Of a stretch of DNA of 64,000 nucleotides, positions 43,153 through 52,102 are shown in pieces. Within the stretch, counting starts at the first letter, position 1. Each line of letters starts with the position of its first letter. Source of the DNA: Streptomyces sp. NBC_01314 (GTDB lineage: Bacteria; Actinomycetota; Actinomycetes; Streptomycetales; Streptomycetaceae); assembly GCF_041435215.1 (NCBI RefSeq), contig NZ_CP108394.1:3472001-3536000 (forward strand), given 5' to 3'. The notes below the pieces were generated by a model. It saw only the letters and a program-made list of their open reading frames with translations, was not told where the DNA came from and searched no databases. A program made the position numbers and the translations under genes.

Positions 43153-43888
43153 CGGCCGGCTCCGGCTGCGTCCTGCGGCCGCGTCCGCCGATCCGCTTGG
43201 CGACGGGCCCGTAGGCGCCGCCACCCAGGACGAGCACCATGCCCACGACCAGCGCGACGGTGATCAGCCGCAGCGGGCCGGGAGAGGAGAGAGCACCGAG
43301 CTTCTCAAAGCCCGTGGGGCGGGCCAGCATGCCGTCCATGGGCCAGACGACGGCGTCCACGCGCGCGTCCACATGGGCGCGCGGCACCGTGCCGTTGCCG
43401 GCCTCCGTGAGGTGGGCGGTGGAGTCCAGGGAGCCGCTGCGCTCGTCGCCGAGAAGGAACAGCCGGCCCTTGGGCACGGTGATCTCGGGGATACCGGTCA
43501 GCTCGGCGGCCTGGCCCTCGGGCAGATAGGCCTCGTCGATCTTCTTGCCGTTGACGGTCAGCTTGCCGCCGGTGCAGCAGGCGACCGTGTCGCCGCCGAC
43601 CGCGACGACCCGCTTGACCAGGGGGCTGTTGCCCCAGGTCTCCTGCCGGAAGACCACGACGTCACCGCGCCTGATCTCGGCGCCGTCGATCCGCTCGGCG
43701 AGTATGCGGTCCCCGGAGGTGATGGTGGGGGCCATGGAGTCGGTGGGCACGGTGTAGGGCGCATAGGCGATCGCCCCCCAGACGAAGCCGCCCATGAAGA
43801 GCACACAGCCGAGGGCCACGGCCAGTCCCGACAGCTTGCTGCCGAGCCGTCCGCGGCCCTCGTCCGTACGACTTGTCGTCCCGCTCAT
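43142..43888 (-). CDS. sipZ: Type I signal peptidase (fourth of four, SipZ-like)
   Basis: The 248-residue membrane protease has catalytic Ser51 (VPTDSMAPT) and Lys92 (LVKRVVAVGGD), an N-terminal helix (about 20-42) and a C-terminal helix (about 205-228). The conserved box E reads GDERSGSLDS, where the others have GDHR. It removes Sec and Tat signal peptides. A gap of 80 bases separates it from the preceding paralogue, consistent with a separate promoter; from memory sipZ of S. lividans heads its own operon with unrelated genes, and a NUDIX gene follows here. Symbol assignment is by position. Confidence 0.85.
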   Translation of the reverse strand: MSGTTSRTDEGRGRLGSKLSGLAVALGCVLFMGGFVWGAIAYAPYTVPTDSMAPTITSGDRILAERIDGAEIRRGDVVVFRQETWGNSPLVKRVVAVGGDTVACCTGGKLTVNGKKIDEAYLPEGQAAELTGIPEITVPKGRLFLLGDERSGSLDSTAHLTEAGNGTVPRAHVDARVDAVVWPMDGMLARPTGFEKLGALSSPGPLRLITVALVVGMVLVLGGGAYGPVAKRIGGRGRRTQPEPAVVG

Positions 43889-43968
43889 CCCAGTGCTCCC
43901 CCGGGTCGGAGAATCGACCGTCCGTGCCCCTGGCGGGCCGCGGAAGATCGGCGATCTGGGACGGCACC

Positions 43969-44973
43969 CTACCCGGCGGTACGCGTGCCAGTAACCCTCG
44001 GGCTTCCGGTGGCCAGAAGGCGGCGCCGGCGCCACAGCACCAGCGGCACCGCGCCCGCGAGGCCGAGCGCGCCGGGAGCGGCGGCGCTCAGGTTCTGGTC
44101 GAACGTGTCGGGAATCGGCAGCGTGGACCAGCGGGTGGGCGGCCAGGCGACCACGATGGCGCGGCCCACGACCTGGCTCACGGGGACCATGCCGTCGTTC
44201 GAGTCGTTCTGGTGGTAACGGGAGTCCAGCGAGTTCTGCCGATGGTCGCCCATGACCCAGATTTTGCCCTTGGGTACCTTCACCTTGAACTGACCGCCGG
44301 TGTCGTCGACGGTGCAGGGGGTGTTGCCCGGGTACACGTACGGCTCGTTCAGTGCCTTGCCGTTGACCTTGAGCGGGCCCGTGCCGTTGCACTCCACGGT
44401 GTCGCCGGCGACGCCGATGGTCCGCTTGATCAGGTCCTTCTCCTCGGCGGACGGCATCAGGCCGATCCAGCCCAGGACGCGCTGTACGGCGTTGGGCTCC
44501 AGAGTGGGTTCGCCGTTCAGCCAGCCGTCCGGGTCGTGGAAGACGACGACCTCGCCGCGCTCGGGCTCGGAGCCGAACCACGGGGTGAGCTTGTCGACCA
44601 GGACCCGGTCGCCCTCCTGCAGGGTGTTCTGCATCGAGTCGGACGGGATGGAGAACGCCTGCACCAGGAAGGTCTTGATCAGCAGCGCGAGCACCAGCGC
44701 GATACCGACCAGGATCGGCAGTTCCTTCCAGAAGGAACGCTGCTTCTTCTTGGGCCTCTCGTGCTGGTCGCCGTCGTCGACCGAGGTCCGGGCGCCGTCA
44801 CCGCCGTCCGCTCCGCCCGGGGAGTCACTCCCGGAGTCGGCCGAACCCTCGGAACTCACGGCGCCCTCCACGTTCTCCGCGGCCGGGGAAGCCGCCTCGT
44901 CGGATCGCTCCGGCCGATCTTCGGAACCACCGTGTCCGGACCGTGCGCCGACCGCCAAATCCCCCACATCCAC
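43969..44973 (-). CDS. sipY: Type I signal peptidase (third of four, SipY-like)
   Basis: The 334-residue protein has catalytic Ser113 (SIPSDSMQNT) and Lys183 (DLIKRTIGVAGD), the box GDHRQNSLDSR, an N-terminal helix (about 84-104) and a C-terminal helix. The first 80 residues are hydrophilic and acidic. GTG 44973 (or GTG 44967) has GGAG about seven bases upstream, so the start lies 149 bases inside the sipX frame. SipY is known as a major signal peptidase in S. lividans (from memory). Confidence 0.85.
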   Translation of the reverse strand: MDVGDLAVGARSGHGGSEDRPERSDEAASPAAENVEGAVSSEGSADSGSDSPGGADGGDGARTSVDDGDQHERPKKKQRSFWKELPILVGIALVLALLIKTFLVQAFSIPSDSMQNTLQEGDRVLVDKLTPWFGSEPERGEVVVFHDPDGWLNGEPTLEPNAVQRVLGWIGLMPSAEEKDLIKRTIGVAGDTVECNGTGPLKVNGKALNEPYVYPGNTPCTVDDTGGQFKVKVPKGKIWVMGDHRQNSLDSRYHQNDSNDGMVPVSQVVGRAIVVAWPPTRWSTLPIPDTFDQNLSAAAPGALGLAGAVPLVLWRRRRLLATGSPRVTGTRTAG

Positions 44974-45955
44974 TCCTCACTCCGTACCGCCGCCCGCGCC
45001 ACAGCCGGTGCAGGCCCACCACTCCCATAACGAGCGGGAGTTCCGCAGGGGTCGGGAGGGGGATCAATCCGTTTCGATCCGCGGAAGCCACCCTATGCGA
45101 AGCGCCGAGGGCGGCGGTCGACCCGCCCGGCACGGCCGTGAATGTGTCCGGCTCCTCCAACTGCCCCCAGTGGCCGACCGGCCAGGCGATGACCACGGCC
45201 CGGCCGACGACGGCGTCCTCCGGGACCGTACCGCCGTACTGCGCCGTTTTCGAATCGTCGGTCTGGTGGGCGCGCGAGTCGGCGGAGTTCTCCCGGTGAT
45301 CGCCCATCACCCAGAGACGGCCCTGGGGAACGGTCACCTGGAACTGCTGGGTCGAGGGCTGGTTGCCGGGGTGGATGTACGCCGTCTCGTCCAGCGGCAT
45401 GCCGTTGACCGTGACGCGGCCCTGGGTGTCGCAGCACTTGACGGTGTCGCCGCCGACCGCGACGACCCGCTTGATCAGGTCCTGCTCGTCGTCGGACGGC
45501 AGGAGGCCGATGAACTGCAGGCCTTCCTTTATCTGCTTGATGACGATCGGGTCCTCGGTGGCGGCCGTCGTCTGCTCGTCCTCCAGCCAGCCGCCCGGGT
45601 CCTTGAAGACGACGACGTCCCCGCGGGTGGGCTTGGAGCCGAACCAGGGCGTGAGCTTGTCGACCAGGACACGGTCGCCGATCTGGATCGTCTGCTCCAT
45701 GGAGCCCGAAGGGATCACGAACGCCTGGACGAGGAAGGTCTTCAGGACCAGCGCTATGAGGACGGCGACACCGACCAGGAGCGGGATCTCCTTGACCGCG
45801 GAGCGACGCCTGCGCGCCTTGATCTTGCGGGCGAGCTTCCGCCGCTCGACCCGGCTCGGCCGGGCGGCCCCGCCGGACCGCCGGGTGCCGGTGGGCAGCA
45901 GGTTGTCGGCCGGGGTGCTGGGAGCCGCACCGCGGGGTTTGCCGCGGTTACCCAT
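44825..45955 (-). CDS. sipX: Type I signal peptidase (second of four, SipX-like), C-terminally extended
   Basis: The 376-residue protein has catalytic Ser85 (VIPSGSMEQT) and Lys162 (DLIKRVVAVGGD), the box GDHRENSADSR, an N-terminal helix (about 57-77) and a C-terminal helix near 300-315. After that helix about 50 further residues of Arg/Gly-rich sequence run out of phase through the start of sipY, so both proteins are encoded by the same 149 bases. Its ATG (45955) overlaps the sipW stop by eight bases. The Arg/Gly tail looks like frame read-through, not a domain. Confidence 0.82.
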   Translation of the reverse strand: MGNRGKPRGAAPSTPADNLLPTGTRRSGGAARPSRVERRKLARKIKARRRRSAVKEIPLLVGVAVLIALVLKTFLVQAFVIPSGSMEQTIQIGDRVLVDKLTPWFGSKPTRGDVVVFKDPGGWLEDEQTTAATEDPIVIKQIKEGLQFIGLLPSDDEQDLIKRVVAVGGDTVKCCDTQGRVTVNGMPLDETAYIHPGNQPSTQQFQVTVPQGRLWVMGDHRENSADSRAHQTDDSKTAQYGGTVPEDAVVGRAVVIAWPVGHWGQLEEPDTFTAVPGGSTAALGASHRVASADRNGLIPLPTPAELPLVMGVVGLHRLWRGRRYGVRSGCGGFGGRRTVRTRWFRRSAGAIRRGGFPGRGERGGRREFRGFGRLRE

Positions 45956-46679
45956 GCGCACCGCCGGCTGCGGCGGACACACGCGCGTAGGCGTCCGGGC
46001 GGTCCAGACGCGTCCAGTGGTCGGCCGGCCAGGCGATCCCCTCGGCCCTACCGATCACGGAGTCGACGGGGACCATGCCGCCGCCGGGCGATCCCAGATG
46101 CTCGCGGGAATCGCTGGAGTCACTGCGGTGGTCGCCGAGGAGGAACAGCCTGCCCTCGGGGACGACCACGTCGAAGGGTACGTTCGACGGGCTGTCGCCC
46201 GGGTACAGAAACGACGACTCGTCGACCCACCGGCCGTTCACCTCAAGCCTCCCCTTCTGGTCGCAGCAGACCACCCGGTCTCCCCCCACGCCGACAACGC
46301 GCTTGATGTAGTCGGCGTTCCCGAAGTAGCCGGTGCCGTCGAACACGACGACGTCACCACGCTGCGGATCAGATCCGAAACGGTACGCCAACTTATTTAC
46401 GAGAACGCGGTCCCCGATCCTCAATGAAAGGGCCATGGAGCTGCTGGGAATTTGGAAGGGCTGCATCACGAAGTTGCTGAAGAGCACCAGAAAAAGCAGG
46501 CAGATCAGTACGGTCAGGGTGTAATTCCCACCCGGTACCCACTCGGTGGTCCGGTCCACCCATGCGAAACGCGACCGCTCCTCAGGCCCTCCTGTGTCAG
46601 AGATCTCCTCGGAGACCTCGTCGCCGGAAGGACGAGGGGAACGGTCGCGCTCCATGTGCTGCTGTGCTTCGGTGTCCAT
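45948..46679 (-). CDS. sipW: Type I signal peptidase (first of four, SipW-like)
   Basis: The 243-residue protein has catalytic Ser81 (QIPSSSMALS) and Lys126 (DYIKRVVGVGGD), the box GDHRSDSSDSR and an N-terminal helix (about 55-73); unlike the others it lacks a clear C-terminal helix. ATG 46679 has no strong ribosome site; ATG 46655 is possible. It starts the sipWXY run, 57 bases from rplS, and two TGTGAC repeats (46706, 46719) lie in the gap. The four tandem paralogues match the sipWXYZ cluster described in S. lividans. Confidence 0.87.
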   Translation of the reverse strand: MDTEAQQHMERDRSPRPSGDEVSEEISDTGGPEERSRFAWVDRTTEWVPGGNYTLTVLICLLFLVLFSNFVMQPFQIPSSSMALSLRIGDRVLVNKLAYRFGSDPQRGDVVVFDGTGYFGNADYIKRVVGVGGDRVVCCDQKGRLEVNGRWVDESSFLYPGDSPSNVPFDVVVPEGRLFLLGDHRSDSSDSREHLGSPGGGMVPVDSVIGRAEGIAWPADHWTRLDRPDAYARVSAAAGGAHG

Positions 46680-46736
46680 CGGGGCCAGATCGTATCCGGC
46701 CCCGCTGTGACAACCTTTTGTGACTCGAGCGCGCGA

Positions 46737-47087
46737 TCAGTTGTCGCGCTTCTCCTTGATCTTCGCCGCCTTGCCGCGCAGCTCGCGCAGGTAGTACAGC
46801 TTGGCGCGACGGACGTCACCGCGGGTGACGAGCTCGATCTTCTCGACGATCGGGGTGTGCACCGGGAAGGTGCGCTCGACGCCGACGGAGAACGAGACCT
46901 TGCGGACCGTGAAGGTCTCACGGACACCGGCGCCCTGGCGACGGATCACCACGCCCTTGAACTGCTGCACACGGGAGCGGTTGCCCTCGATGACGCGGAC
47001 GTGGACGTTGACGGTGTCACCCGGGCGGAAGGCCGGGATGTCACTGCGCAGCGACGCGGAGTCGACGGTGTCGAGCAGGTGGGACAT
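46737..47087 (-). CDS. rplS: 50S ribosomal protein L19
   Basis: The 116-residue protein has L19 motifs [28 protein letters not shown] and [19 protein letters not shown]. It lies at the 30S-50S interface. ATG 47087 begins the usual N-terminus (SHLLDTVD). It follows trmD by about 135 bases that contain a large hairpin and precedes the signal peptidase genes. Confidence 0.95.
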   Translation of the reverse strand: MSHLLDTVDSASLRSDIPAFRPGDTVNVHVRVIEGNRSRVQQFKGVVIRRQGAGVRETFTVRKVSFSVGVERTFPVHTPIVEKIELVTRGDVRRAKLYYLRELRGKAAKIKEKRDN

Positions 47088-47168
47088 TTCGTCTGCTTTC
47101 TTCGCCCATGCCACAGGTCATAGGCGGGAGCTAGGTGGTTCGAGAGGATGCTGTCCGTGTCGGGGCGG

Positions 47169-47210
47169 GCGTCGTGTCCCCCTGCGGCAGGGGCGCGCGC
47201 CGGACGACGC
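47169..47210 (-). terminator. Two-tier hairpin between trmD and rplS
   Basis: GCGTCGT (47169-47175) and ACGACGC (47204-47210) form an outer stem around an inner stem CCCCTG-CGG-CAGGGG (47179-47193). It begins twelve bases after the trmD stop and could reduce read-through into rplS. Confidence 0.55.
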
Positions 47211-47221
47211 ACAACAGCGGC

Positions 47222-48055
47222 CTATTCTTCCACGCCCTCCGGCCGCCGCCAAAATCGGCCGTACGCCTCACCCTCCGGATCCGGGGCCCAGCCCAGGATG
47301 GAGAGCATCTCGCGGTCCTTCTTGCCGAAGGCCTTGGGGTCGCAGCGCTCGATGAGGTCGGGCCGGTTGGCCGCCGTACGCTTCAGGGCCTCGTCGCGCC
47401 GCCAGCGCGCGATCCTGGCGTGGTGTCCGCTGAGCAGCACCTCGGGGATGTCGCGGCCGCGCCACTCGGGGGGCTTCGTGTAGACCGGCCCCTCCAGGAG
47501 GTTGGTCATGGCGCCGGGCGCGAAGGAGTCGTCCCGGTGGGACTCGGCGTTGCCGAGCACACCGGGCAGGAGTCGTGCCACGGCCTCGGTGACGACGAGG
47601 ACGGCCGCCTCGCCGCCGGCGAGCACGTAGTCGCCGATGGACACCTCGTGGACGGGCATCCGGGTCGCGTACTCGTCGATCACGCGGCGGTCGATGCCCT
47701 CGTAGCGCGCCGGGGTGAAGACCAGCCAGGGGCGCTCGGAGAGTTCGACGGCGAGGGCCTGGGTGAAGGGGCGGCCGCTGGGGGTGGGGACGATGAGCGC
47801 GGGCTCGCGGGCCCCTGTCTCGTAGCCGTCGGCGAGGACGGAGTCCAGAGCTGCGCCCCAGGGGTCCGTCTTCATGACCATGCCGGGGCCGCCGCCGTAG
47901 GGGGTGTCGTCGACCGTGTTGTGCCGGTCGTACGTCCATTCCCGTAGGTCGTGGACGTGCACCTGCAGCTGTCCCCGCGCGCGTGCCTTGCCGACCAGGG
48001 AGACGTTCAGGGGTTCGAGGTACTCGGGAAAGATCGTGACGACGTCGAGCCGCAT
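47222..48055 (-). CDS. trmD: tRNA (guanine37-N1)-methyltransferase
   Basis: The 277-residue enzyme has the trefoil-knot SPOUT motifs of TrmD: DDTPYGGGPGMVMK (about 49-62), ARYEGIDRRVIDEY and SIGDYVLAGGEAAVLV. It methylates G37 next to the anticodon and prevents frameshifting. The ATG overlaps the rimM stop by one base. The C-terminal 30 residues extend beyond the E. coli length (255). Confidence 0.95.
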   Translation of the reverse strand: MRLDVVTIFPEYLEPLNVSLVGKARARGQLQVHVHDLREWTYDRHNTVDDTPYGGGPGMVMKTDPWGAALDSVLADGYETGAREPALIVPTPSGRPFTQALAVELSERPWLVFTPARYEGIDRRVIDEYATRMPVHEVSIGDYVLAGGEAAVLVVTEAVARLLPGVLGNAESHRDDSFAPGAMTNLLEGPVYTKPPEWRGRDIPEVLLSGHHARIARWRRDEALKRTAANRPDLIERCDPKAFGKKDREMLSILGWAPDPEGEAYGRFWRRPEGVEE

Positions 48056-48654
48056 CAGACCTCGTCCCCGGCCGGGCCTGCGGAATCCGCGGCGGAATCC
48101 GCGTCGGGCTCCTCGGCGGCGTCCCGCGCGGAAGCGATCTCCGCCCGGTCGTCGATCAGGCCGGGCGGCGGGTCGATGACGGCCCGCTGCTCGGTCAGGT
48201 CGATCTCGGTGACGATCTTCTCGACGAACGGGATCATCACCTCGCTGCCGTCGGGCCGCTCGACGATGAAGAGGTCCTGGGACGGCAGGTGCGAGATCTC
48301 GATGATCCGGCCGACCTCGGCTCCGTCCTTGGTGACCACGTCCAGGTCCATCAGCTGGTGGTCGTAGTACTCGTCCTCTTCCTCCGGCAGCTCCTCCGGG
48401 TTCACCTCCGCGATCAGCAGGGTGTTGCGAAGGGCCTCGGCGGCGTTGCGGTCGCGGACGCCCTCGAAGCGCAGGAGCAGCCGGCCGCTGTGGACCCGGC
48501 CGGTCTCGATGGTGAGCGGGCCCGTCGAGGCGGGGTCCGTGGACAGGACGGCGCCGGGGGCGAGCCGGAGTTCCGGCTCGTCGGTGCGGACCTCGACGGT
48601 CACCTCGCCCTTGATGCCGTGGGCGCGGCCGATCCGTGCGACTACGAGCTGCAC
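48055..48654 (-). CDS. rimM: Ribosome maturation factor RimM
   Basis: The 199-residue protein has the RimM N-terminal barrel ([21 protein letters not shown]) and a PRC barrel (about 95-165, [13 protein letters not shown]). It helps assemble the 30S head around S19. The C-terminal 30 residues form an acidic Asp/Ala tail. It is between khpA and trmD in the rpsP-khpA-rimM-trmD-rplS operon. Confidence 0.94.
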   Translation of the reverse strand: MQLVVARIGRAHGIKGEVTVEVRTDEPELRLAPGAVLSTDPASTGPLTIETGRVHSGRLLLRFEGVRDRNAAEALRNTLLIAEVNPEELPEEEDEYYDHQLMDLDVVTKDGAEVGRIIEISHLPSQDLFIVERPDGSEVMIPFVEKIVTEIDLTEQRAVIDPPPGLIDDRAEIASARDAAEEPDADSAADSAGPAGDEV

Positions 48655-48738
48655 TGTGCTTGATCTCCTGTCATACGACTGCGGGCCGGGGACGGCCCAG
48701 TGGCCCTCCCCGGCCCGAGCCGGTGCTGCGAATCTTCG

Positions 48739-48978
48739 TCAGCGGACGTGATCCACGTCGACGAGGTCGACACGGACACCGCGGCCGCCGATGGCGCCCA
48801 CGACGGTACGCAGAGCGCGGGCGGTACGGCCGTTGCGGCCGATCACCTTACCGAGGTCGTCGGGGTGGACCCGGACCTCGAGTACGCGCCCGCGACGCAG
48901 GTCACGGGAAGCGACCTGCACGTCGTCGGGGTTGTCGACAATGCCCTTCACGAGGTGCTCGAGAGCCTCCTCGAGCAT
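48739..48978 (-). CDS. khpA: KH-domain RNA-binding protein KhpA
   Basis: The 79-residue protein is a single KH domain with the GxxG loop in KVIGRNGRTARALR. It usually pairs with KhpB (Jag) and binds mRNA and small RNAs. It is two bases from rpsP, with which it is co-transcribed, a common arrangement. Confidence 0.92.
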   Translation of the reverse strand: MLEEALEHLVKGIVDNPDDVQVASRDLRRGRVLEVRVHPDDLGKVIGRNGRTARALRTVVGAIGGRGVRVDLVDVDHVR

Positions 48979-48980
48979 GC

Positions 48981-49400
48981 TCAGGCCTCGGTCGACTCGG
49001 ACTCGGCGGCAGCCTCGTCCTTCTTGTCGGCCTTCTTCTTCTGGGTGATCGCCTCACCCTTGCCCGCGTCGTCGCCGCCCAGGGCCTCGAACGACGGGCG
49101 CGCGGACTTCGGCTGAGCCACGAGGAGCGGCGCCGGAGCGGGCTCGCCCTTGAACTTCTGCCAGTCGCCGGTCTTCTTGAGGATGGCGAGCACGGGCTCG
49201 GTCGGCTGTGCGCCGACACCCAGCCAGTACGCGACGCGCTCCTCGTCGACCTCGATGACCGACGGGTGGTACGTCGGGTGGTACTTGCCGATCTCCTCGA
49301 TCGCACGACCGTCACGACGGGTGCGGGAGTCGGCGACGACGATGCGGTAGTGAGGCGAACGGATCTTGCCCAGACGCTTCAGCTTGATCTTGACTGCCAC
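48981..49400 (-). CDS. rpsP: 30S ribosomal protein S16
   Basis: The 139-residue protein has the S16 core ([24 protein letters not shown] in part, and [29 protein letters not shown] in part), followed by a roughly 55-residue Lys/Ala/Glu tail that makes it longer than E. coli S16 (82 residues). GTG 49400 has AGGAG about eleven bases upstream. It heads the rpsP-khpA-rimM-trmD operon. Confidence 0.94.
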   Translation of the reverse strand: MAVKIKLKRLGKIRSPHYRIVVADSRTRRDGRAIEEIGKYHPTYHPSVIEVDEERVAYWLGVGAQPTEPVLAILKKTGDWQKFKGEPAPAPLLVAQPKSARPSFEALGGDDAGKGEAITQKKKADKKDEAAAESESTEA

Positions 49401-49817
49401 GGGAGTGGGTTCTCCTGGTTTTGACGTGATTGGGCACGGCGAGAGAGCCGCGTGGGGTTGCGGTACCCGAGTGCCCGATGGACGCGTCAGCCGGAGGAGA
49501 GAGGGGTCCTATGCGACTGTCGAGTACAGCTGGCCATTCTGCCACACGCTGCGCTTCGTCTCTTACCGGGTCCACGGGAAGCCATGCCGAAGCGGCACCC
49601 GGCGCCTGGACGTTCTCGCTCGCCCGGCGCACGCGGGGTGCCTCCCCCACTCTCGATCGTGCTCGAGCGGGGGACCCGTCGCCCGCCCGTGCCGCCCCAG
49701 CGGCACGAGGGCACGCGGCGACGCATGACTACAGCGGCACCCCGCGGTGCGGCCTGATCCGAGCCCACGAGCTGTGTACGGCTGCCACGAGCAGTCGTCG
49801 TCCCAGCTCGTCGGCCG
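49401..49817. other. Intergenic region upstream of rpsP
   Basis: No supported gene. It must contain the promoter of the rpsP operon on the minus strand. A hairpin at 49638-49676 (TCCCCC at 49643-49648 paired with GGGGGA at 49669-49674, extended by GGGT/ACCC) probably terminates the SprT-like gene. No tRNA or clear leader autoregulatory fold is seen. Confidence 0.5.
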
Positions 49818-50414
49818 TCACGCCGCGCCCATGACCTCCGGGATCCGGAAGGGCTTGCCGCAGCCGCCGCAGACGATGGGGGCCTGGGCGAGTACGGAGG
49901 GGACGACCCGGACGTTGCGGCCGCAGTCGCAGACGGCCTTGACGCGGACGCCGCCGCCCGAGGAGCCGTGGCGTGCGGCCGGGCCCCGGAAGCTGCGGGC
50001 CGTGTCCGCGGACGTCGCCGCGGTGTGGGCCTTGAGGGCGCGCTGCAGTCTCTCGATGGTCGGGCGGTAGCGACGCTTGGCCTCGGGGTTGAGCGTGACC
50101 AGGGAGAAACCGCTACTGGGGTGCGGTTCCTCGGGGTGGTCGAGGCCGAGCTCCTCGGCGATCGCGAGGAATCTGCGGTTGTGGTACCGGCCGGCCCGGG
50201 AGGTGTCGCGGACTCCGCGTGCGGCGGCGATGCCATGGACTGCCTCATGAAGCAGTCGCTCGAAGGAGAGTGCGTGCCCACAGGCGGACGACGACTCCCC
50301 GATCAGGGACTCGGGAGCGGCAAGATCCGGCAGCTCGGGGTGGTGCCTTTGAATGTCGGCCCACGCCTGTGCCAGTTCTGCGGCGAGAACAGGTGGTGTC
50401 TGTGTCGTGCTCAC
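49818..50414 (-). CDS. SprT-like zinc metalloprotein
   Basis: The roughly 198-residue protein has the metalloprotease motif HEAVH (56-60) in a helix, as in SprT/Spartan domains, and a C-terminal zinc ribbon-like cluster (Cys162, Cys164, Cys182, Cys185). Arg/Lys-rich segments between suggest nucleic-acid contact. The GTG at 50414 is the best start because the frame upstream has no homology; no strong ribosome site is visible. It lies between the rpsP operon and proS on the same strand. Function is not established. Confidence 0.7.
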   Translation of the reverse strand: MSTTQTPPVLAAELAQAWADIQRHHPELPDLAAPESLIGESSSACGHALSFERLLHEAVHGIAAARGVRDTSRAGRYHNRRFLAIAEELGLDHPEEPHPSSGFSLVTLNPEAKRRYRPTIERLQRALKAHTAATSADTARSFRGPAARHGSSGGGVRVKAVCDCGRNVRVVPSVLAQAPIVCGGCGKPFRIPEVMGAA

Positions 50415-50578
50415 GTAATGACAACGAGCCGGAGTGCCCCTGTGTTCCGATTCCGGGCCATCCCAATTAATTTGCACGTACCCGTCAGTTGCGACTAGTG
50501 CGTCCTGACGAGGGCGGGTGCGCTGATCTGCGGAGAAGCCTCGCAGCTCCCCACAAGGCGGTACGTAGTAACACGTAC

Positions 50579-50613
50579 GCCCCGGCGCGTAGACGAGGTC
50601 CGCGCGCCGGGGC
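50579..50613. terminator. GC-rich hairpin after proS
   Basis: GCCCCGGCGCG (50579-50589) pairs perfectly with CGCGCCGGGGC (50603-50613) around a 13-base loop. It lies about 60 bases after the proS stop, between proS and the SprT-like gene. Confidence 0.72.
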
Positions 50614-50674
50614 ACCTGTGGTCGGCAGATGCGCAAGGGGCCTTTCGGTCGCTCTCCCGGCGGAACGGGGCGAT

Positions 50675-52090
50675 CTAGTAAGCGCGCGCCACGACGGCGA
50701 CGTTACCGGGTGCGTCGTAGGAATCGGGCACCGACCCGTCCTCGGCGACCAGACACCGTACGGTCACGGCGTGCTCCCCCAGCCTGGTCTCGCCGTCCTC
50801 GCCCAGCGTCGACCAGGGGATACGCGCCCAGCCGCCGGCCGCGGCGGCGTCGATCGCCTCGTCGATGGTGGACACCTCGGTCGTACGGGACTCGCGGCGC
50901 TCGCGCGACTGCTTCAGGAGGAGCGCCTGGTCCTCCTCGAGGATCGCGGGCAGCAGGCGTACGAGTGAGTCGACGGCGACCGGTTCCTTGCCGCCCGGGA
51001 TGCGGCGGGCGAGCATCGCCGTGCCGTTCTCCAGGTCACGGGGGCCGACCTCGATGCGTACGGGGACGCCCTTGAGCTCCCAGTCGACGGCGCGGCGGCC
51101 GAACGGGATGTCCGTGCGGTCGTCCACCTGGACGCGGATGCCCGCGGCCTTGAGCTGGGCGCCGAGCTCGCGGACCTTGGCCAGAACCGCGTCGTCACCC
51201 TTGATCGCGAGGACGACGGCCTGGACCTGGGCCAGCCGGGGCGGGACCCGCAGGCCGTTGTCGTCGCCGTGCATCATCACCAGGGCGCCGATCATGCGGG
51301 TGGTGGAGCCCCAGGAGGTCTGCCAGACGAGTTCCTGCTTGCCTTCCTTCGACAGGTACCGGGTGTTGAAGGCCTTGGCGAAGTTCTGGCCCAGTTCGTG
51401 ACTGGTGGCCATCTGGAGGGCCTTGCCGTCGCCCATCATGCCTTCGAGGGTGAGGGTGTTGATGGCTCCCGCGAAGCGTTCCTTGACGGTCTTGCGGCCG
51501 GGGACGACGTCCATCGCGAGGACGTTCACCATGAAGTCCTCGTAGACCTCCCGGTGGATGTGCGCGGCGAAGTCGCGCGCCTCCTCGTACGTCGCGTGCG
51601 CCGTGTGGCCCTCCTGCCAGAGGAACTCGGAGGTGCGCAGGAACAGACGCGGGCGCAGCTCCCAACGGACCACGTTCGCCCACTGGTTGATCAGCAGCGG
51701 CAGGTCGCGGTAGCTCTGCACCCACTTCGAGAAGTACTCGTTGATGATCATCTCGGAGGTGGGGCGGACCACGGCGGGTTCTTCGAGCTCCTTGCCGCCG
51801 CCGTGCGTCACCACGGCCAGCTCGGGCGCGAAGCCCTCGACGTGCTCGGCCTCCCGGGCGAGGTACGACTGCGGGATCAGAAGCGGGAAGTACGCGTTCT
51901 GCGTGCCCGTCTCCTTGATCCTGGAGTCCATCTCCTGCTGCATCCGCTCCCACAGCCCGTACCCGTACGGTCGGATCACCATGGTGCCGCGCACCGGCCC
52001 GTTGTCGGCCAGCTCGGCCTTGGTGATCAGATCCTGGTACCAGCGCGGGAAGTCGTCCGCGCGGGGCGTGAGTACGGGTGCCTTTGCCAT
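50675..52090 (-). CDS. proS: Prolyl-tRNA synthetase (short, archaeal/eukaryotic-like type)
   Basis: The 471-residue class II synthetase has the motif 2/3 segments of this type (TSEMIINEYFSKWVQSYRDLPLLINQW in part, RTSEFLWQEGHTAHA) and no bacterial editing insertion. It charges tRNA-Pro. ATG 52090 lacks a Shine-Dalgarno site, but TACCAT ends six bases upstream, so the mRNA is likely leaderless. The C-terminal zinc-like domain of this type is short here. Actinobacteria often have both types; only this copy is in view. Confidence 0.92.
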   Translation of the reverse strand: MAKAPVLTPRADDFPRWYQDLITKAELADNGPVRGTMVIRPYGYGLWERMQQEMDSRIKETGTQNAYFPLLIPQSYLAREAEHVEGFAPELAVVTHGGGKELEEPAVVRPTSEMIINEYFSKWVQSYRDLPLLINQWANVVRWELRPRLFLRTSEFLWQEGHTAHATYEEARDFAAHIHREVYEDFMVNVLAMDVVPGRKTVKERFAGAINTLTLEGMMGDGKALQMATSHELGQNFAKAFNTRYLSKEGKQELVWQTSWGSTTRMIGALVMMHGDDNGLRVPPRLAQVQAVVLAIKGDDAVLAKVRELGAQLKAAGIRVQVDDRTDIPFGRRAVDWELKGVPVRIEVGPRDLENGTAMLARRIPGGKEPVAVDSLVRLLPAILEEDQALLLKQSRERRESRTTEVSTIDEAIDAAAAGGWARIPWSTLGEDGETRLGEHAVTVRCLVAEDGSVPDSYDAPGNVAVVARAY

Positions 52091-52096
52091 GGCGCG

Positions 52097-52102
52097 ATGG
52101 TA
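52097..52102 (-). promoter_or_regulatory. -10 element of a probable leaderless proS transcript
   Basis: On the minus strand TACCAT is followed by six bases and the proS ATG. There is no ribosome site, which agrees with leaderless translation. The -35 is not clear. Confidence 0.45.
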
